A program made the position numbers and the translations under genes. Positions 57,003 to 64,000 of a stretch of DNA of 64,000 bases are shown in pieces. The stretch is from Mikania micrantha. Taxonomy: Eukaryota; Streptophyta; Magnoliopsida; Asterales; Asteraceae. The stretch covers positions 15,509,608-15,573,607 of the forward strand of contig CM018680.1 in assembly GCA_009363875.1 (NCBI GenBank), read 5' to 3'. Positions within the stretch are counted from its first letter, which is position 1, and every line of letters begins with the position of its first letter. The notes under the pieces were generated by a model. That model saw only the letters and a program-made list of their open reading frames with translations, searched no databases and was not told where the DNA came from.

Positions 57003-57658
57003 CTATAGAGAGCTGAACAAGGTGGCTAAACACTTACTCAAGTAAGTTGCGATCTCAGCTTTCATGTTCGGCGACCAATAGGTTGTCTTCAGATTGTGAT
57101 ACATCTTATCAGAGCCCGGATGTACGGAGTACTGGCTCTTGTGAGTTTCGTCCATCACTACTTCTCTTAATCCTCCGTAGCGTGGAATCCAAATTCGATC
57201 CATTAGATAGTAAGCTCCGTCGTCCTTTGCTTTCATTTTTTTATCCACGCCACGCATGGCTTCTAGAGTGAGATTTTCTGTTTTCAGAGCTTCTTGTTGT
57301 GCAATTCGGATCTGATTTGGTAGTTCAGAATGAATCGTGAGTTGTAAAGGACGTACTTGTTTTGTTGTCTCTTTCCGAATCAACGCGTCGGCCACTACGT
57401 TTGCTTTACCGGGTGGTATTTGATAGCGCAATCATAATCGCCGATAAGCTCAACCCATCTTCGCTGTCTCATGTTCAACTCTTTCTGGTCGAAAATGTGT
57501 TGTAGGCTTTTATGATCGGTAAAGATAGTGCATTTCGTGCCATACAAGTAGTGTCGCCAGATCTTCAAGGCGAATACCAAAGCTCCTAACTCAAGGTCAT
57601 GAGTCGTGTAGTTCTTCTCATGCACCTTCAGTTGTTGTGAAGAAGAAAGACGGGTCAT
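57003..57658 (-). pseudogene. RNase H - integrase zinc-domain fragment, unit 3, frameshifted
   Basis: The third copy has lost one G in a run of four near 57411, splitting the frame (57658-57395 and 57431-57003). Otherwise it is the same as unit 2. Confidence 0.85.
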
Positions 57659-57671
57659 TCCGTATGTGTAT

Positions 57672-59940
57672 CAACTTACTTGGAGTCTTGGGTGCTTCCC
57701 AGTTCTTGATGGCTTCAATCTTGGCAGGGTCTACGTGTATCCCTTGTTCGTTAACCACATGTCCAAGAAATTGGACTTCGCGAATCCAAAAGTCGCACTT
57801 TGAGAACTTTGCGTATAGTTGCTCTTTCTTCAGTAATTCCAAGACTAGTCTCAGGTGTTCAGCATGTTCTTCCCGATTCTTTGAGTAAATCAGAATGTCG
57901 TCAATGAACACTATTAAGAATTTGTCAAGGTAAGGTTTGCACACTCTATTCATGAGATCCATGAATACAGCTGGTGCATTGGTCAGTCCAAAGGGCATAA
58001 CCAAGAATTCGTAGTGTCCGTATCGAGTTCTGAAGGCTGTCTTAGGAATATCGTTCTCTTGGATCCTTAGTTGATGGTAACCCGATCTTAAATCGATCTA
58101 CGAATAGTCGCTTGACCCTTGCAACAGGTCAAACAGATCGTCTATTCGTGGAAACGGGTATCGATTCTTGATCGTCACCTTGTTCAGCTCTCTATAGTCG
58201 ATACACATACGGAATGACCCTTCTTTCTTCTTCACAAACAAGACCGGTGATCCCCAAGGTGAGAAGCTTGGTCTGATAAATCCCTTGTCTAACAGTTCCT
58301 GCAACTGGTTAGACAGTTCTTGCATCTCCGTCGGTGCCAATCGGTAAGGAGCCCTGGCAATCGGTGCTGCTCCTGGTGTGAGGTCTATCTGAAACTCGAC
58401 TTGTCTTTTCGGAGGTAGTCCAGGTAGATCCTCGGGAAACACTTCGGGAAAATCACGGACTACGTCAATGTCCTCAATCTTCCTTTCTTTCTTCGGGTGT
58501 TCTGCAATGAGGGCTAGTACAGCAGTGTATCCCTTTTGTATGTACTTGTTGGCGTCCATGCATGACATAATATTCGGAGGTACTCCTCGTCGTTCTCCCT
58601 GAATCGAGATCTGTTCTCCATTCTGCAACGTTACTCGTACGATCTTCTCGTTGCATACGATCTCAGCTTGGTTTGCGGATAACCGATCCATTCCAACGAC
58701 CACATCGAAGCTCCCGAGAGTTACCGGCATCAAATCGATTTCGAGTTCGTGACCCGCCAACACCATGACGCATCCTCGAAAGATGTGTTGTGTTTCAATC
58801 AGTTTGCCGCCGGCTAACTCTACGGTATACTTATAGTCTAGTGGTGTTGGGGTAATATCTAGTAACTTACTAAACTCACTAGATATAAAGCTTCTATCAG
58901 CACCAATATCAAATAATATACTAGCATAGACATTATTTAAAAGAAACGTACCGGTTACGATGTTAGGGTCGTCCTTGGCTTCCCCCGAGCCAATCACAAA
59001 AGCTCGACCCTTGGCCGCTCCTCCTCCGGCCTTCTTCAACTGAGGGCAATCCCTCCTCATGTGCCCCGGTTTTCCACATTCATAACACCCCTTGGGAGTG
59101 TTCTGGTTGTTGTTCTGGTTCTGGTTGGGGTTGTTGTTGTTGTTGCTGGGGAATTTGGACCTGCAGTCTTTGGCCATATGACCATGTCTTCCACACCGCA
59201 AGCAACGGTATCGCTCACATTGGCCAGAGTGGTGGTAAGAACATCTGTTGCATAGAGGATATTTTCCTTGGTACACACCCTTTCCCTTGTCATCGGGTTG
59301 GGTGGCAGTGAAGGCTCTTGCAGGTGCAGATCGCTGTTGTTGTTGGGGTTGATGAGATTGGTGGTGGCTGGGTTCCCACTTCCTCTTGTGGCTTTCTTGA
59401 GGCTTCAGATGTTCACCTCGTTTGGGTAGCTTTCCTTGTGCTATAGCTTGGTCAGTCAGTTTATGGGCCAGTCTGATCAGTGGTTGGATAGTGGTGAGGT
59501 CTGACGCAGTCACCATGCTCTGAATTTGTTCGGGCAATCCGCTGATGAACTGTTTGATCTTCTTATATTCCGGCGTCACCATTGCCGGGCATAGTTTGCA
59601 CAACTCATGAAATCGAGTGCAGTATTGCTCGATCTCAGAGCCCACCATCTTGAGGACCCAAAATTCAGCCTCTAGCTTCCTAATCTCATCACGAGGACAA
59701 TACTCCTCTTGCAGCAGTCGGGTGAAATCAGTCCAGGTCATGGAATTAGCACCATCTAATCCCAATGTTTGAACATGGGTATTCCACCATGTGAGAGCTG
59801 GCCCTTCCAGTGTACCGGTTGGGAATTTCACCCGGTTTTCATCAGCACATCCGCACATGGCGAATACAGATTCCACCTTCTCCACCCATCGGAGCATTCC
59901 GACTGCTCTTTCCTTCAGTGCCCTTGAATTTGTGCGGGTG
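57672..59940 (-). pseudogene. Gag-protease-RT of Gypsy element C, right arm
   Basis: An 1800-bp frame (59897-58098) covers capsid, both zinc knuckles, retropepsin (LFDIGADRSFIS, with DIG where the left arm has DTG) and RT to the LLQGSSDYS segment. A TAG follows where Lys is usual (58098-58100). RT then continues through LRSGYHQLR-like, GLTNAPAVFM and the catalytic FIDDILIYS to NWEAPKTPS near 57675. There the RT connection domain is replaced by a 40-bp inverted RT scrap and RNase H. The right arm therefore keeps about 500 bp more RT than the left. Confidence 0.92.
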
Positions 59941-60035
59941 GCAGTTCAGGAAGGACTTAAAGGAACATCCCTTCCCATTGCTGCCGTTTGACCCTGTTTG
60001 TCAGAAACCAGTGTCGTGTGTTAGTATCGTGTTAG

Positions 60036-60221
60036 CTACACTATGTTAGTCACGTTAGGCAAGTTGTTAGTACCGTTGTTGTTTCCACTAGTTTCGCTAT
60101 GTTGGCGACTTGCTTCATAGTCGGCAATCGCCTTGTTGACCCGTCGATCAACCATCATTTTGATAACAGCGGCATCCAGGGTCCGACTAGCAGGACGCGC
60201 GTACGGTCCTCTTCCCGCCAT
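60036..60221 (-). pseudogene. Gag N-terminal segment of element C, right arm
   Basis: This mirrors 53001-53186, with one residue changed (ARPAS for ARPAR) and the same terminal stop. Confidence 0.7.
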
Positions 60222-60499
60222 GTATCTTTCTATACATAAGGGATAGAGTATTAGTTAGCACATGTTAGAGTGTTTGCCATATGTCACGTCAGATGTCATA
60301 TCAAATGTTATGTTAGATGTCATGTCAGCAATCAACCCTAGTCAGATCATGCGATAAATAAATCAAAATACCACTCTCATTAATATAAGCTTTGAAGTAC
60401 AACGATTTTCAAAAGATGATAGTAACATAAGTTTGTACGAGCACATCCCGCTCGTTTAGGCAATATAAAAGAAAACATAACATAAAATAAACAGTACAA

Positions 60500-61227
60500 C
60501 TAGTCCGTATCTATAGTGACATGTGATATGTCACTATCAGAATCTCCATCAGCATCATCCTCCTCTGGATCCTCGTCAAAATCTCCTTTGTCGAGGTCCT
60601 CGGCCTCGAACTGCGGTTCGTCCTCGGGCGGTGGCTCAACTATGAACTGCTCGGCCCACGCGTTAAGCATGGCCTCGCTAGCTTGGACCATCGCCTGAGT
60701 CTCCTCGTTGGCGACCCGATTCTCCGTAATGCGTCCGTCATGCTCATGCAGGACATCCACCATCTGTCCGTGCTGACTCATCAGGTGGGACACCTGGAGA
60801 CGTAAGGTCTCCACCTGCGCTTCTAACCTGTCATTATGCCTTTCAAGGCGGTCGTTCTTCTCTCGAAGAACACGGACCTCGTTCGATAGCTCCCCGCTCC
60901 TCCATATCTCACGCCGTGTGCACTCCATATGAGCCGCGAAGGCCTGTTCCAATGGCACCCCAAGCGGCGGTAGTCGATGACCTGGAGATGTATCGCCGGG
61001 ATAACGGTATGGAGGTACCCTCTCTCCGATAATCCACTCCTGTATCATCGTGGGAAGCCATCCCCAATGTCAAGCTCGTGCCGCGTGTCGAGCCCGCCTA
61101 TCCATCTCAGCATCGATCTGTGCCACTATGTCGTGGACTCGTCATCGGCTCTTTGCAGCCATATCGTCAGTGGTCGGGAGTCTGTCTGAGTTCCTCCTAG
61201 CATCATTGTTGTATTGTTGTAGGCCAT
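60500..61227 (-). pseudogene. ORF1 (pre-gag coiled-coil protein) of element C, right arm
   Basis: This mirrors 51991-52722. It has the same internal TGA, the same coiled coil and acidic tail, minus four residues in the tail. It carries a short insertion after the ATG that changes the first frame. Confidence 0.7.
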
Positions 61228-61364
61228 CCTGTAAGTCTCAAGTTAGTAAACAACAGTTTAACATAAGTAATAACATCATCAATGTGCAAGTTCTAAGTGT
61301 AGTGTCTAAAGTTGAGCAATGGCTATAGTCTAAGTTTACTACATGCAAACCTAGTTCCCTATAA

Positions 61365-61381
61365 CCAAGGCTCTGATACCA
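61365..61381 (-). other. Primer binding site, right arm of element C
   Basis: On the minus strand TGGTATCAGAGCCTTGG lies four bases after the LTR end, an intact initiator-Met tRNA core. Confidence 0.85.
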
Positions 61382-61384
61382 ATC

Positions 61385-64000
61385 TGTCACACCCCCAATT
61401 TCCCACTCGTGGTGTCAGTCCACGCGGGTGTGACAGAACAACTCTATATGCAATTTCAAAACACTGTTTGACATACAATTTACAAAATAGTTTGCAGCGG
61501 AAATCATATAATCATTGCAGTGGAATAATATGTTTAATACAAAGGCAGCGGAAATATAATTGTTTAACAGCGGATATTGAAATGACAGACACTACGATGT
61601 TTGATAACCACACACATTCCAAAATAAATATTGTTTGAAAGAAAATCATAAATAATGCATGCGGATCCTATGCTCGATCCTCTAAGTGCATTCACGGCTT
61701 CCATAGCCTGCTAGTTACCTGAGAATACAAGTTAGAAAAGGTGTCAACACAATGGTTGGTGAGTTCACAGGTTTTGATATACATATAGTAATAAAAGTGT
61801 GTCATGATGTTTATCAAATGCTAGTACCGAGCCCTAGGCTCCAAGTGTCAGTGCGTCACTACCGAACTAGACTTGTTTGTCCTTGCCTCCGCTATGTCTC
61901 GTATACATAGCAAGTTAGGTCAGAGTTTGCACGGGTTATGACATCCAGTCAACATAGTGCCCCGTGGGGTTAGTCATTCCCTAATGGATCCATTCAAACC
62001 TACCACGTTGTTCGTACATTAACGGTAAGACTTTGTGAGGACTTGTTACGAGTTCAACCCTTAATGTTTGTCCAATAAACCAGCATACACCAAAAATGTT
62101 TGTACAGTAATAAATGTTTGACTCGATGTAACTAGTATTCTCCCCCTATTTAAAAGCGTTTGAAAAGAGTAAAGAGGGGCCGTAAACTCAACTTAGTGAA
62201 ATGAATCGATTGTAAGCGTAAGCTCCTATAGCGTCAAGTAATGTAGTCGGTCACCGGCAACCTATATCGTATACCGTTCGTGAGTTTGTGAAAGTGACCG
62301 TGCTAGTGCTCGTGTTTCTGTCCAACAACCTTCGGTTGTTCATGTTTGTTCGTGTCGGTCCACAATGACCGTGTTTGACTGTGTTGGTCCACATTGACCG
62401 TGTTTGACCGTGTTGGTCCACAATGACCGTGTTTGACTAGAGTTGACCAAAGTTGACCGTGTCAAGCCAACGACCCGTTGGTGAACCGTGTGACGGTTGT
62501 GAATCGTGTAGCAAATGTGTAAGTGCTCGTCGTGTGCAAAACGCGCATGTCGCGTCTATGGACAACTTACTATTTATAGTAAGTTTCCATTTTTGGAAAG
62601 TTCACAAAGCATATCGATTTTATAGTTCTAGCATGCTCATAGGTCCTACGTGATCATGTTAACACATAGCACATCATCATACGAATTCATATAAGTCGTT
62701 TATAACATGTTAGCACACAAAAATTTCCTAAAATGAAAAGTTTCCATTTATAGCATACGTGACATCGGAAACCATATAACTTAGCATCTAATCATCATAT
62801 TACAACATTTTAAACCACTTAGCATGCTTAAATCATACAACATGTTCCTAAGTTAGTTTTTGTAAAAATAAAGTTACTAAAAATAGTAACTTTGTAGTTT
62901 TTCATAGAAATAACCATCCTAACACTTCTAATCCTATTTTATTGTTCACCAATCATCATAATAGGCTACTTAGCATCATGTAAACATATCAACATAGCCA
63001 AATTCATCACCTAGCAACATCTTGACTCAAAAAGTTACTAATTATAGTAACTATGTTGAAAAATGACCAAAACATTATCAAAATCACATTCTAAACCTTA
63101 TCATCATTCTAATAGCATCTAAGTAGCAATCCACAAACATGCATGACACCAAATATCATTCACATTATCATTTCATACATAAAAAGTTTCTATTAATAGT
63201 AAGTCTCATCAAAATCAACATCTTAACCATTTTAACCGAATCTAGTCATGAGTAACCCTTCTAATATCATCAACAAATACTTACAATCATCCAAGATCAT
63301 CCCCATACTCATGGATCATACATGCATGCATCTATATCATCATGAATCGTTATTTTAAGTAAAAATATACATACACAACATCTTGGATCGTTACAAATCA
63401 CCATCCCAACATCATAGATCATCAAGCAACTCATGTAAATCAATAAACCCAGAAACAAAACTCGTGTACATGCACCATAGGTGCTTGCATGTGGGTTTCA
63501 AGCCGTGCATGTGTGTGTAATAGCGAGAAAAGGGTGTTTTATGCTACAAGGGGTGAAAGACTACCTTCCAAAGCTTCAAAGATGCTGGAATGATGAGGGG
63601 AACAGCTTGTGGGTCTTCTGGACAGCAAGAACTCGCAGCAATGGCGAGGTGATGGAGATTCTTCGAGCTTCAAGGTGGTTAACAAGCTTCAACCTCCCAA
63701 CTTAGAGCTTCCTAGTGGTCTTCAATGTTGGAAAAATGGTTGTAACAGGTGTAGAAGACGAGCTCAGTCGCAGTGACGCATGGAGAAGTGGTTAAAATGA
63801 TGGAAAGAGTAGTCTAGGCATGATTTGCCTTATTTTTATAAAGATTTTGTCGACTGGGCGGCTTCGCGTACTGCGGTGGGGCTTCCAATTCTTCTCCGCG
63901 TACCGCGGCGGATTTCGGGAGTCAACCTCCGCGATGTTGGCCGCGCACCGCGACGATGCTCCTTGTTGGGCTTCCGCGTACCGCGATGGGCCCCTGAAGA
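61385..64000 (-). repeat. LTR of Gypsy element C, right arm (continues past the window)
   Basis: This is the reverse complement of the LTR at 48878-51833. It starts (plus strand) TGTCACACCCCC and includes the mirrored GGTCAAACA tract, AT dyads, TATA box near 63836 and GCGGTACGCG motifs (63868-63985). By alignment the missing outer part is about 350 bp. Confidence 0.92.

Larger units (their letters stand above)
54701..57666. repeat. Three tandem 989-bp chimeric units (RT forward + RNase H reversed)
   Basis: Units run 54701-55689, 55690-56678 and 56679-57666 (the last is one base shorter). Each contains about 340 bp of plus-strand protease/RT linker and RT start, about 610 bp of minus-strand RNase H/integrase start, and a 40-bp plus-strand scrap of the RT KKKDGSFRMC motif. 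Units 2 and 3 share changes that unit 1 lacks (a TGA in ATGAGCAGC, AAGAGGAAAG, GTTGCGATC), so duplication was stepwise. Differences are only a handful per unit. Confidence 0.93.
48878..64000. repeat. Giant quasi-palindrome built from Gypsy element C
   Basis: The plus arm (LTR, PBS, ORF1, gag, protease, RT start; 48878 to about 55041) is mirrored on the minus strand by about 58178 to beyond 64000. Both LTRs point outward and both coding halves converge. Direct LTRs, which any normal element has, are absent. The last base of the window corresponds to about 49224 of the plus arm, so roughly 350 bp of the right LTR lie outside. The centre (54701-57666) is a three-unit tandem array. Both arms share the same early TGA in ORF1, the stop after the 61-codon ORF and a gag frameshift, so they derive from one already defective template. 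Confidence 0.9.

Overview
This is a stretch of a plant nuclear genome, most likely from the daisy family (Asteraceae). It has eukaryotic introns, microsatellites and AT-rich intergenic DNA, and is packed with Copia and Gypsy LTR retrotransposons, MITEs, Helitron ends and a SINE. The Asteraceae assignment is an inference: it rests on the SIRE-like Copia element with a long third ORF (5991-9583), a type I recall as common in Asteraceae proteomes, and on the style of the Tekay-like Gypsy LTRs. Only one intact host gene is visible.

Layout. 1-10466: two SIRE-type Copia elements. The left one contributes its ORF3 end, polypurine tract and 3' LTR (711-1349), and appears to sit inside the gag of the second, whose decayed pol, ORF3 and 3' LTR run to about 10466. 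11894-20609: a three-level nest. A Gypsy LTR (TSD CCATG) is split by a chromodomain Gypsy element of Reina type (13522-20353), itself split by a 1.94-kb non-autonomous Copia element (14128-16067, TSD GAAGA). 20610-28240: AT-rich DNA with a Copia gag scrap, a Helitron 3' end, a DnaJ (HSP40) pseudogene fragment and a long-TIR MITE.

28242-32170: a six-exon minus-strand gene for a 385-residue receptor-like cytoplasmic kinase of the PBS1-like (RLCK VII) group, closest in my judgement to PBL21/ASG5. Every splice site is GT-AG and all phases fit. A SINE-like sequence lies in its fourth intron, and a Harbinger-type MITE lies about 590 bp upstream of its start codon.

32300-41455: small transposons, a second Helitron 3' end, a tandem hairpin repeat and a clean 2961-bp solo Gypsy LTR with a GGGCG TSD. 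42408-64000: a deep nest. A Copia gag is cut in its zinc-knuckle region by a Gypsy LTR, whose RNase H is cut by a second Gypsy element, whose gag is cut by a third (Tekay-like) element.

The third element is the most unusual object. It is an outward-LTR, inward-coding inverted pair spanning at least 15 kb (48878 to beyond 64000). Its centre holds three near-identical 989-bp tandem units that fuse protease/RT coding sequence in one direction to RNase H/integrase coding sequence in the other. It is either a real template-switch or self-integration product, or an assembly artefact; specific tests are listed. All retroelement genes here are broken, so the only product likely to act in the cell is the kinase.
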